A stretch of 6,270 bases of DNA, from positions 1 through 6,270 of the forward strand of contig CAAENL010000048.1 in the NCBI GenBank assembly GCA_900757335.1, written 5' to 3'. Positions 1 through 6,262 of this stretch are shown piece by piece. Under the pieces are notes generated by a model. That model saw only the letters and a program-made list of their open reading frames with translations, ran no database searches and had not been told where the DNA came from. Within the stretch, counting starts at the first letter, position 1. The number at the start of each line of letters is the position of its first letter. This stretch comes from Clostridia bacterium. Its GTDB lineage: Bacteria > Bacillota > Clostridia > Oscillospirales > Acutalibacteraceae. The position numbers and the translations under genes are program-made.

Positions 1-2022
1 CGAACGTGTAATGCCCACATACGCCAATCTGCGTTCTTCTTCGATATCGTCATTGTTTATGGAAGATTTCATACCGGGGAATATTCCTTCTTCGAACCCC
101 GGCAAAAACACTGTCGGGAATTCAAGACCTTTCGCAGAGTGAAGTGTCATCATAGAAACGGCGTCGGAATTTTCATCGTAATTATCTATGTCGGACATAA
201 GAGAAACTTCTTCCAAAAATCCAGAAAGAGTGGCATCTTTTCCTGCTTCTTTTTCATATCTAACGATATTACTGAGTAATTCTTTTACGTTTTCTATTCT
301 GGATTCAGAACTGTCTTTATCCATTTTCAAATACGATATATAGTCCGTTTTATCGAGAATCATTTGGTAAAGCTCGCTGATTGAAGTATCAGGAGATTTC
401 GAAGCTTCGATAAGACTGTCCATAAGTTCCGCAAAACCATGCAGCTTCAAAGAAACTCTTTGCAATCCTTCATAAGATTCACAATTTCTTATTACTTCAA
501 GCAAACTTATCTTTTCCTGCTCGGCAAGTTCGGAAGCTTGAGATATTGTTCTCTCACCTATAGATCTGCGAGGCTGATTTATTATTCTTTTAAGTCTGAT
601 TTCATCCTGAGGATTATTTATAACGCTCAAATACGCCAGCATATCACGCACTTCTTTACGTTCGTAAAAACGCACTCCGCCAAGCATTCTATAGAGTATT
701 CCCGATTTTACAAACACTTTTTCAATAACGTTGGACTGAGAGTTCATACGATAAAGAATTGCAAAATCAGAATATTTTGCTCCTTTTGCCACCGCGTCCT
801 GTATGGCTTCGGAAATATAATTTGCTTCGTCGTGTTCGCTGTAAGCCGTGTGAACCTTTATTTTACTGCCGGCTTCATTTTCTGTCCACAAAGTTTTTCC
901 TTTGCGGTTGGTGTTGTTTTTAATTACAGCATTGGCTGCGTCAAGAATATTTTTTGTAGATCTATAGTTTTGTTCCAACCTTATAACTTGAGCACCGGGG
1001 AAATTTTTTTCGAAATTCCTTATGTTTTCAATGGTTGCTCCGCGGAATTTATAAATACTTTGGTCGTCGTCTCCCACAACGCATAAATTTTTGTATTTTG
1101 AAGCCAAAGTTCTAATGAGAATATATTGTGCATAGTTAGTATCCTGATACTCGTCTACCAAAATGTATTTAAATTTATCATGATACTTTTCAAGAACATC
1201 AGGACAAGTTTGAAACAACTTTATTGTATTTACAATCAAATCGTCAAAATCCATAGCGTCGGATTCCATAAGTTTTTTCTGGTAAAGTTCGTAGATTTCC
1301 GCTACTCCCGAAAGCCTGAAATCACTTCCGGATTTTTGCCTATATTCTTCACAGCCGATTAAACTATCTTTGGCTCTGGAAATTTCGTACTTAATGGTTT
1401 TATAAGACAACAATTTATCGTCAAGCTTAAGATTTTTTTCGCATTCTTTTATTAATTTTTTGGTGTCTTCATCATCGTACACCACAAAATGATTTGTGTA
1501 TCCGATTCTGTCTGCATATTGCCTTAAAATTCTTGCACACATCGAGTGGAATGTTGAAGCCCAAACCTGTTTGCCGTCTTCGCCCAAAGAATCAAAAAGT
1601 CTGGTTTTGAGTTCTTGTGCGGCTTTATTTGTAAACGTTATTGCCAATATGTTCCAAGGGAATATTTTGCTTCCTCGAATTATATCTTTTACTTTTTCCG
1701 CTCCCTCGCCCGAATCGTACAATTCTTGCATAAGGTTAACGGTCTCTTCCGAGACTCCTTCGGGGATATCGGGATTTGTATACGCGTCTCCGTAGTTTAC
1801 CATATTAACAATACGATTAATTATTGCAGTGGTTTTTCCGCTTCCCGCTCCCGCCAATATTACAATCGGTCCATTAACGCTGAAAACCGCCTTTTGTTGA
1901 TTACTGTTCATACTTGAAAAACTGCGTTCCAACAACTTTTTACGCAGTTCTTTGAATTTTTTTTCTAATTTTTTATCCAATTTCTGCACCGCCATGTCCA
2001 GAGCATAAAACATATAATTCAT
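1..2022 (-). CDS. pcrA: ATP-dependent DNA helicase PcrA/UvrD (superfamily 1A), 3' end cut by window edge
   Basis: A 3'-to-5' DNA translocase and helicase for nucleotide excision repair, replication-fork maintenance and clearing of protein or RNA polymerase from DNA. The reading frame runs 674 residues from the ATG at 2022 to base 1 without a stop. All SF1A motifs are visible: Walker A AGAGSGKTT (57-65), motif Ia ITFTNKAA (128-135), Walker B VDEYQD (289-294), motif III VGDDDQSIYKFRGA (316-329), motif IV LEQNYRS (349-355), motif V TLHSAKGLEF (626-635) and motif VI ending YVGITRS (668-674). Full-length relatives have about 720-750 residues, so only the C-terminal tail is missing. Two additions stand out: a Lys/Glu-rich N-terminal extension (1-37) before the usual MNSNQQ-like start, and an insert of about 45 residues (roughly 76-120) between motifs I and Ia. 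No strong ribosome binding site precedes any candidate start. ATG 2022 is chosen because a promoter about 40 bases upstream gives it a short leader; ATG 1911 (residue 38) is the alternative. Family assignment is secure. Confidence 0.96.
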   Translation of the reverse strand, partial: MNYMFYALDMAVQKLDKKLEKKFKELRKKLLERSFSSMNSNQQKAVFSVNGPIVILAGAGSGKTTAIINRIVNMVNYGDAYTNPDIPEGVSEETVNLMQELYDSGEGAEKVKDIIRGSKIFPWNILAITFTNKAAQELKTRLFDSLGEDGKQVWASTFHSMCARILRQYADRIGYTNHFVVYDDEDTKKLIKECEKNLKLDDKLLSYKTIKYEISRAKDSLIGCEEYRQKSGSDFRLSGVAEIYELYQKKLMESDAMDFDDLIVNTIKLFQTCPDVLEKYHDKFKYILVDEYQDTNYAQYILIRTLASKYKNLCVVGDDDQSIYKFRGATIENIRNFEKNFPGAQVIRLEQNYRSTKNILDAANAVIKNNTNRKGKTLWTENEAGSKIKVHTAYSEHDEANYISEAIQDAVAKGAKYSDFAILYRMNSQSNVIEKVFVKSGILYRMLGGVRFYERKEVRDMLAYLSVINNPQDEIRLKRIINQPRRSIGERTISQASELAEQEKISLLEVIRNCESYEGLQRVSLKLHGFAELMDSLIEASKSPDTSISELYQMILDKTDYISYLKMDKDSSESRIENVKELLSNIVRYEKEAGKDATLSGFLEEVSLMSDIDNYDENSDAVSMMTLHSAKGLEFPTVFLPGFEEGIFPGMKSSINNDDIEEERRLAYVGITRS

Positions 2023-2060
2023 TCTAAATTAATCTTTTTACTCTTTATATTTTATTTTCT

Positions 2061-2089
2061 ATTTTACACCTTTTTTAACCAAAAATCAA
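2061..2089 (-). promoter_or_regulatory. Putative sigma-A promoter of pcrA
   Basis: Read on the minus strand, TTGATT (2089-2084) and TAAAAT (2066-2061) are separated by exactly 17 bases. They match the TTGACA and TATAAT consensus at 4 of 6 and 5 of 6 positions. Transcription would start near 2054, giving a leader of about 30 bases before the pcrA ATG at 2022. The match is by eye; chance matches occur in AT-rich DNA, but position and spacing are good. Confidence 0.6.
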
Positions 2090-2249
2090 CGGTTACAATT
2101 GTCACTAAAACGGCTTTCTAATCAATATTTTTGGGCATAGATGTCAAGATTATTTTGTTGATAAATTAAAAATATACCCAATTGAGAGTAGATCAATAAT
2201 AAAGTTTGTTTGGAGTTAATTTAAAATAAAATGTTAAACAATTACAGTA

Positions 2250-2278
2250 TTGACATGATTTTCGATTTGAATTATAGT
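2250..2278 (+). promoter_or_regulatory. Strong sigma-A promoter of the unknown 124-residue gene
   Basis: A perfect -35 box TTGACA (2250-2255) is followed after exactly 17 bases by TATAGT (2273-2278), which matches the -10 consensus at 5 of 6 positions. The expected start point is near 2285, about 15 bases before the AGGGAG ribosome binding site and about 32 before the ATG at 2317. This is the best promoter in the window and suggests substantial, housekeeping-type expression. No obvious operator overlaps it. Confidence 0.85.
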
Positions 2279-2299
2279 TATATAAAACAATTTTTGTAA

Positions 2300-2306
2300 G
2301 AGGGAG
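2300..2306 (+). promoter_or_regulatory. Ribosome binding site that fixes the start at 2317
   Basis: The purine-rich GAGGGAG at 2300-2306 pairs well with the 3' end of 16S rRNA. It lies 10 bases before the ATG at 2317, slightly longer than ideal. An ATG at 2307 directly abuts it in another frame but opens only a short reading frame. The next in-frame ATG (2326) would be 19 bases away, so 2317 is the preferred start. Confidence 0.75.
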
Positions 2307-2316
2307 ATGACATTTT

Positions 2317-2691
2317 ATGGATTCAATGGAGATAAATGTGGCACAGTTGGTCGGGCTTTCAAAACCAGAAGCAATTTGTAAAAAAATGATTAAATTTATT
2401 ATACCTACTATCCCCAGTATTCCGGGAGCAGGGGCAGTAACTGACAAACTTTGTGATTTGGCAGTTGATGCAATTATAAAAAAAGCACACTTTGATAAAT
2501 ATTTCGATAATTTAAGTTATGAAAACCAATTGTTCATAAGTAAACATTTAGGTCAACTCCAACATATAATACTAAAATTAGCTCACACCGAATTTACTAT
2601 ATTAGGTGTAGTTAAACTGGAAGTATTGGATAAAAAATCAGCAGACGAATTTGTGAAAATCCTTAGGGGTTTTAAAATGAAAAAAAGTTAA
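2317..2691 (+). CDS. Unrecognised 124-residue protein, single-gene transcription unit
   Basis: I do not recognise this family. The gene looks real: a near-consensus promoter (2250-2278), a ribosome binding site (2300-2306), an uninterrupted frame and a terminator hairpin (2766-2795) surround it. The protein starts with an amphipathic stretch (about 5-26), then a Pro/Gly-rich hydrophobic hinge FIIPTIPSIPGAGAV (27-41). A probable helix follows (about 42-57), then a mixed charged region (58-80), a hydrophobic segment (about 81-98), and a basic tail ending RGFKMKKS. Nothing is long and apolar enough to call a transmembrane helix with confidence, though membrane association of residues 24-42 is possible. 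There is no signal peptide and no catalytic motif that I can name; Cys21 and Cys46 are the only cysteines. It is the only plus-strand gene here. Its GC content by hand count is about 31%, lower than the housekeeping sequence I sampled nearby. It is probably a lineage-specific or acquired gene; function unknown. Confidence 0.8.
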   Translation: MDSMEINVAQLVGLSKPEAICKKMIKFIIPTIPSIPGAGAVTDKLCDLAVDAIIKKAHFDKYFDNLSYENQLFISKHLGQLQHIILKLAHTEFTILGVVKLEVLDKKSADEFVKILRGFKMKKS

Positions 2692-2765
2692 ACAAGTAAA
2701 ATTTTTTCAAATTTTTATATACACCAATTAAACAGCTATTTACAATCATACTAAAAATAAGCATT

Positions 2766-2798
2766 AAAGCCGAATTCGCTTAATGGTTCGGCTTTTTC
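2766..2798 (+). terminator. Rho-independent terminator of the unknown gene
   Basis: Arms AAAGCCGAA (2766-2774) and TTCGGCTTT (2787-2795) form a perfect 9-bp stem around a 12-base loop, followed by a T-rich run on the plus strand (2793-2803, TTTTTCGTTTT). It lies about 75 bases after the stop codon at 2691. On the minus strand the hairpin lacks a good T tract, so it should act mainly rightward. Confidence 0.85.
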
Positions 2799-2860
2799 GT
2801 TTTCATTAGATAATTATTTTTCAAAAATTATTTAAGAAAGCACGTAAAAAATTTTACCTG

Positions 2861-2899
2861 TAAACAAAAAGCCACCGATTCTGCCGGTGGGCTTCTTTT
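2861..2899 (-). terminator. Rho-independent terminator ending the decarboxylase–darA–holB–ricT operon
   Basis: CCACCG (2872-2877) pairs with CGGTGG (2885-2890) around a 7-base loop. The stem extends outward through G2871–C2892 and A·T pairs past one bulged G (2891). On the minus strand the hairpin is followed by TTTTTGTTT, and it starts about a dozen bases after the ricT stop. Because the plus-strand side also ends in a T run (2896-2902), it may work in both directions and back up the unknown gene's own terminator. Confidence 0.88.
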
Positions 2900-2907
2900 T
2901 TTAAATA

Positions 2908-3729
2908 TTAACTTTCAGAGATTTCTTTTACTTCATTGATTTTAAATATTTTCGGAATTACACTTTCAGTATCTGAATCTAAAGAAACCTTTACTTTGGA
3001 TTCGATAGTAATGCCTCCGACAACCGTACCGTTTCCTTCAGGAGTAGAAACACGCGAACCGACAGAAGGCATTTTATTTAAAATATCACGATAAACATCT
3101 TCTTCGTATTTAAGACAACACATAAGCCTGCCGCACGTACCCGAAAGCTTAGTCGGATTAAGCGACATCCCTTGGTCTTTCGCCATTTTTATGGTAACAG
3201 GCTGAAAATCTTCCAAAAAAGTAGTGCAGCAAAGCGGTTTGCCGCAAAAACCCAGTCCTCCCAGAATCTTAGCTTCATCGCGTATTCCTACTTGTCTGAG
3301 CTCTATTCTCATTCGAAATACGTGTGCAAGGTCTCTGACGAGATTTCTGAAATCGACTCTAGATTCCGAAACAAAATAAAAAATAACTTTTTTGCGATCG
3401 AACATATATTCCACATCAATCAATTTCATATTGAGTTTGTGTTCGGCTATTTTTTTCTTGCATATTATTTCGGCTTCTTTTTCTTCTTCTTTTTTAGATT
3501 CAAGCGACTTTAAATCTTGCGAATTTGCTTTTCTGATTATTTTGTCGCTTATCGGTGCCTGCAAATCATACTGAAAATCTGTACACACTACCATAACTTT
3601 TCCGCATTCCACGCTGCGTTTGGTTTCTGCAATAACCAAATCTCCGCGTTTAATATCATCTTTTTTGGAATATAAAAAGTAATGAATTTTTCCTATATCT
3701 CTAAATCTTACTCCCAAAACTTTTTGCAT
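2908..3729 (-). CDS. ricT: PSP1-domain regulatory iron–sulfur protein RicT (YaaT)
   Basis: RicT (YaaT) works with RicA (YmcA) and RicF (YlbF) in Bacillus as a complex that promotes RNase Y-dependent mRNA maturation and influences sporulation, biofilm formation and competence; the complex carries [4Fe-4S] clusters. The 273-residue product has the expected length and order: an N-terminal strand-rich part beginning VLGVRFRDIGK (4-14), a charged Lys/Glu linker (about 73-96), and the PSP1 core with RDLAHVFRMRIELRQVGIRD (132-151). Two CX4CC motifs follow, C162/C167/C168 and C199/C204/C205, the likely metal ligands. The frame extends upstream to 3771, but ATG 3729 is chosen: AAGGGAG (3742-3736) lies six bases before it, and VLGVRF is where relatives begin. 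That binding site overlaps the holB stop codon, so translation is probably coupled. RicA and RicF are not in this window. Family assignment is firm; the role in this organism is inferred. Confidence 0.95.
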   Translation of the reverse strand: MQKVLGVRFRDIGKIHYFLYSKKDDIKRGDLVIAETKRSVECGKVMVVCTDFQYDLQAPISDKIIRKANSQDLKSLESKKEEEKEAEIICKKKIAEHKLNMKLIDVEYMFDRKKVIFYFVSESRVDFRNLVRDLAHVFRMRIELRQVGIRDEAKILGGLGFCGKPLCCTTFLEDFQPVTIKMAKDQGMSLNPTKLSGTCGRLMCCLKYEEDVYRDILNKMPSVGSRVSTPEGNGTVVGGITIESKVKVSLDSDTESVIPKIFKINEVKEISES

Positions 3730-3740
3730 AAATATCTCCC

Positions 3741-4556
3741 TTAAATTCGCAGGCATGAACAAAAATAACATACAAGCAAATTAAAATTTATATTCTTGTC
3801 CACAAGCTGCGGTAAACGTTTAATTTCTTCCAGATTCTCTATAAATTTTTTTACGTCAAATGAATCAAAACTGCCGTTTGAATACATTTTTAAGAGTTCT
3901 GAAATCGTATCTTGAATTATACTTTTTAATAATTTCCTATCGTTCGGAATTTTTGAAGCGTAAGTCAATACTTTGCAAACGTCCCTCTCGGCAGCGGATT
4001 GAGCCAAATTTTTTGCAATACCTAAAGATTTAGAATCTTCTTCCGGCTTTAAATTTTTACACAGCCTAAAAATTTGCGAACGAGATTTAACCGTATCCAA
4101 AAGAGTGCTTGAAGATTCGCATAAAAGCATAAACACAACTTTTTCAGGCGGTTCCTCTAGTATTTTTATAAAAGCGTTTTGAGCCTGAACAGTCATAAAT
4201 TCGGCATTTTTGATTATATAAAATTTATAACTTCCCTCATTTGAAGCAATATATGCATCATTTCTCAAAGAGCGAATGTCTTCCACTTTTATTGATTTTC
4301 CCGTCCCTCGCGGACATATTAAATTAACATCGGGATGATAGCCGCTCCTCATCTTTACGCAATCAGAACACTTATCACAAGGCTTATCCTCACTTTGACA
4401 CAAAAAAATCTTTGCAGCTTCTAATGCTGTTTCTTCGCAAACTTTGCAGTCAGGGCATTCAAGTATTACAGCGTGAGGAAATTTATGTTCTCTTGCCATA
4501 CTGCAAAGCACGCTTGAATATGTATCATTGTTTTTCATAAAATCTTCAATTGGCAC
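3741..4556 (-). CDS. holB: DNA polymerase III delta' subunit (clamp loader)
   Basis: Delta' is the stator subunit of the clamp-loader complex that places the sliding clamp on primed DNA. Of 271 residues, the first 165 or so form the AAA+ part. Visible marks are a zinc-binding set C53, C60, C63 and C66, the ILEEPP motif (132-137), and SRS (158-160) at the site of the usual SRC arginine finger. After that comes a poorly conserved helical collar domain. The P-loop position is degenerate: instead of GxxGxGK it reads ECPDCKVCEETA (33-44), with three cysteines spaced CxxCxxC. Delta' does not need ATPase activity, so this is compatible with function but extreme. The start is GTG 4556, two bases after the darA stop; AAAAGGTG (4569-4562), inside the last darA codons, sits five bases before it. 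ATG 4538 (residue 7) lacks a binding site. The length is somewhat below that of Bacillus HolB (about 330). Assignment by motifs and by neighbours darA and ricT. Confidence 0.93.
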   Translation of the reverse strand: MPIEDFMKNNDTYSSVLCSMAREHKFPHAVILECPDCKVCEETALEAAKIFLCQSEDKPCDKCSDCVKMRSGYHPDVNLICPRGTGKSIKVEDIRSLRNDAYIASNEGSYKFYIIKNAEFMTVQAQNAFIKILEEPPEKVVFMLLCESSSTLLDTVKSRSQIFRLCKNLKPEEDSKSLGIAKNLAQSAAERDVCKVLTYASKIPNDRKLLKSIIQDTISELLKMYSNGSFDSFDVKKFIENLEEIKRLPQLVDKNINFNLLVCYFCSCLRI

Positions 4557-4558
4557 GG

Positions 4559-4882
4559 TTACACCTTTTCAAATCTATCAACGTTAAGAACAAATATTAT
4601 CGCTCCACCTGTGGTAACTTCAAACGGCGTCTGGGTAATCGAAGAAGGAAAAATCGGATCCGTATTCGTTACCGCTTGCTTTCTTTTACTGCTGTATTTT
4701 GAAATTATATCTATAACTTTATTTGTTTTGTTATCCTCAACGCCTATTATCAGCGTTGTGTTTCCTGATCTCAAAAATCCTCCCGTGGAAGCCATACGAG
4801 TAACTTGAAATTTTTCTTCCGTAAGAGCATCCATAACGACCGAAGCATCGTCTTTGCTCATAATTGCCATTACAAGTTTCAT
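4559..4882 (-). CDS. darA: Cyclic di-AMP receptor DarA (PstA/YaaQ family)
   Basis: A PII-like trimeric signalling protein that binds cyclic di-AMP; its downstream partners are still unclear. The 107-residue product has the family length (about 109) and typical landmarks: N-terminal MKLVMAI, the ASTGGFLRSGNTT loop (31-43), IGVED (46-50), and C-terminal GGAIIFVLNVDRFEKV (92-107). Against the Bacillus and Staphylococcus proteins, which align without gaps here, ligand-pocket positions T28, F36, L37, N41 and G47 are kept, while 24 is Lys (usually Asn) and 26 is Gln (usually Arg). The frame opens at a GTG at 4891, but ATG 4882 is chosen because AGAGGTG (4895-4889) lies six bases before it and the GTG is part of that binding site. 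It lies 36 bases after the decarboxylase stop and two bases before holB. The tmk gene and yaaR that flank it in Bacillus are absent. Confidence in the family is high. Confidence 0.95.
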   Translation of the reverse strand: MKLVMAIMSKDDASVVMDALTEEKFQVTRMASTGGFLRSGNTTLIIGVEDNKTNKVIDIISKYSSKRKQAVTNTDPIFPSSITQTPFEVTTGGAIIFVLNVDRFEKV

Positions 4883-4918
4883 TTTTTGCACCTCTCGATG
4901 AATGTATAATTCGTAAAA

Positions 4919-6262
4919 TTATTTTAACACAAGTATTTCGGAAATTCCATATCTTTTAAGAGCTTCATATTCCGTTTGCCCTATCTTTTCACCCGGCATA
5001 ACCACAGGCACGCCCGGAGGACACGGACAAACTATGTCTGCAGCTATTCTGTTTTTTGAACTGTCAATGTCTACATAAACTCCTTCATGCATAACGGCTT
5101 CACGAATACTTGCTTTAACTTCGGGCAAAGCAGTATTCATGGCGATTTCATTAATTATATCTTTATTGCAGTCAAGCGTGTGGTTTATGCACATAAGAGC
5201 TTTTTTCAGTCTGCTAAAATCTTCTTTTGTATTAAATGGAGTCGCTATTAAAACAACATATTTTTCATCGCACATTTCAGGCTCTATTTTATATTTATAC
5301 AGGTGATCACGAAATTCATAACCGCTGTACCCTATCTTCCAAGTACCCAAAACTATCCTCACAGGGTCGCTTATATCATCATTTGGAACATATATTCCCA
5401 TATTTCGAGCCAAATTTCTTATGTTTTCCACTCTGCGTTCAAGCTTTAAAAATTCTTTTTCAGCATAATCCCAAAGCCAAGAAAGGCAGATATCCATAGA
5501 AGCCATTGTCGGATACGAAGGACTCGTCGAACCAAACAATGCCATGGCGTTTTTTGCGTTTTTTACAAATTTGTCGTCATTTACGTGAAGCCATGCACCT
5601 CCCGTAAGAACAGGAAGAGTCTTATGAGCAGAATCCGCACACAAAGAAGCTCCGTTTGCTATCGGATGAAGATTTTTTGAAGTAAACATCAAGTGCGAAC
5701 CGTGAGCATTGTCCACAAGTACAGGGACTGAGTGAGCACTACACAAATCCGAAATTTTTTTAATATCCTGCAAAATTCCGTGATAACTCGGACTAGTTGT
5801 ATAAAAAGCTTTAAAAGAATTATTATTTGATAACTGTTTTTCGAGGCTTTTTAAATCAATTTTTTCAGCAAGTAAACTTTCTTTTCCGAAATTTCGTCCG
5901 ATCCACACTGGATTAATATCCAAAAGAGCCATGGCTGACACTGCAGATCTGTGTACGAGTCTGTCGCAAAGCACGTTTCCACCGCTCCCTGCGGCAAGCC
6001 TGAACATGGTTTGTATGCACAGAGTATTTCCTCCGCATGAAATTATCGAACGTTTTGAATTATAAAGTTTTTTAATGTTTTCTTCGGCTTTTGCTATTAT
6101 CCCCGAAGCTTCATAAAGACTGTCGGTTAGTGGCAACTCGGTAAAATCAAGACTCAAAAGGTCACGAGATTTAAAAAAATTCCCTTTATGCCCCGGAGTG
6201 TGAAATGATGAACGTCCTATTCGTTTATATTTTTTCAGTGATTCGTATAAAAATTTTTTCAA
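4919..6262 (-). CDS. PLP-dependent Orn/Lys/Arg decarboxylase family protein (YaaO/SpeA-like)
   Basis: A fold-type I pyridoxal-phosphate enzyme of the group that decarboxylates ornithine, lysine or arginine to polyamine precursors; the substrate cannot be read from sequence. In 447 residues it shows the N-terminal FHTPGHKGN motif (20-28), the cofactor-facing VDNAHGSH (183-190) with Asp184 and His187, and the Schiff-base lysine in DSAHKT (210-215, Lys214). A shorter C-terminal domain ends in CPCPPGVPVVMPGE (412-425), the family's PPG-P-PGE motif. The length resembles the small Gram-positive proteins (about 450-480) rather than the 700-residue inducible enterobacterial decarboxylases. The chosen start is TTG 6262: the frame is closed by a TAG four bases upstream, and the first residues match where relatives begin. 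Its binding site would lie at or beyond the window edge. It is the first visible gene of the operon with darA, holB and ricT. Enzyme class is secure; start and substrate are less certain. Confidence 0.92.
   Translation of the reverse strand: MKKFLYESLKKYKRIGRSSFHTPGHKGNFFKSRDLLSLDFTELPLTDSLYEASGIIAKAEENIKKLYNSKRSIISCGGNTLCIQTMFRLAAGSGGNVLCDRLVHRSAVSAMALLDINPVWIGRNFGKESLLAEKIDLKSLEKQLSNNNSFKAFYTTSPSYHGILQDIKKISDLCSAHSVPVLVDNAHGSHLMFTSKNLHPIANGASLCADSAHKTLPVLTGGAWLHVNDDKFVKNAKNAMALFGSTSPSYPTMASMDICLSWLWDYAEKEFLKLERRVENIRNLARNMGIYVPNDDISDPVRIVLGTWKIGYSGYEFRDHLYKYKIEPEMCDEKYVVLIATPFNTKEDFSRLKKALMCINHTLDCNKDIINEIAMNTALPEVKASIREAVMHEGVYVDIDSSKNRIAADIVCPCPPGVPVVMPGEKIGQTEYEALKRYGISEILVLK

Larger units (their letters stand above)
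2023..2316. other. Divergent intergenic spacer between pcrA and the unknown gene
   Basis: This AT-rich spacer carries no coding frame that I can support. It holds one promoter for each flanking gene, listed separately. A short perfect palindrome, ACAATTGT (2095-2102), sits just upstream of the pcrA -35 box and might be a protein binding site, but palindromes of this size are common in AT-rich DNA. Between about 2106 and 2249 I see nothing further: no tRNA, no long hairpin and no repeat array. Confidence 0.6.

Noticed and set aside
439..1917. Several plus-strand open frames of 78-215 codons across the left part of the window
   Set aside because: They lie entirely antisense to pcrA, whose minus-strand frame encodes every SF1A helicase motif; their translations are low-complexity Phe/Tyr/Ser-rich shadows without family features.
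2142..2147. Minus-strand TTGACA as an alternative -35 box for pcrA
   Set aside because: No acceptable -10 box occurs 15-19 bases downstream; the 2089-2061 pair fits better.
2193..2447. Minus-strand 84-codon open frame with a hydrophobic N-terminus
   Set aside because: It would start at TTG, has no clear ribosome binding site, runs antisense to the unknown gene and covers that gene's promoter. The plus-strand gene has much better signals.
2844..2857. Small inverted repeat GTAAAA-AA-TTTTAC between the two terminators
   Set aside because: Short, entirely AT-rich apart from its ends, and with a loop too small for a hairpin; likely chance.
3172..3574. Two plus-strand open frames rich in Phe and Ser, one with a polyphenylalanine tail
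   Set aside because: They are antisense to ricT; the Phe run is the complement of its Lys/Glu-rich linker.
3730..3771. Longer RicT start at 3771 or 3756
   Set aside because: It would overlap the end of holB, lacks a binding site, and adds residues that relatives do not have, whereas 3729 has an ideal AAGGGAG six bases upstream.
4611..5499. Plus-strand open frames of 65 and 87 codons opposite darA and the decarboxylase
   Set aside because: They are shadows of two clearly recognised genes and have no initiation signals worth noting.
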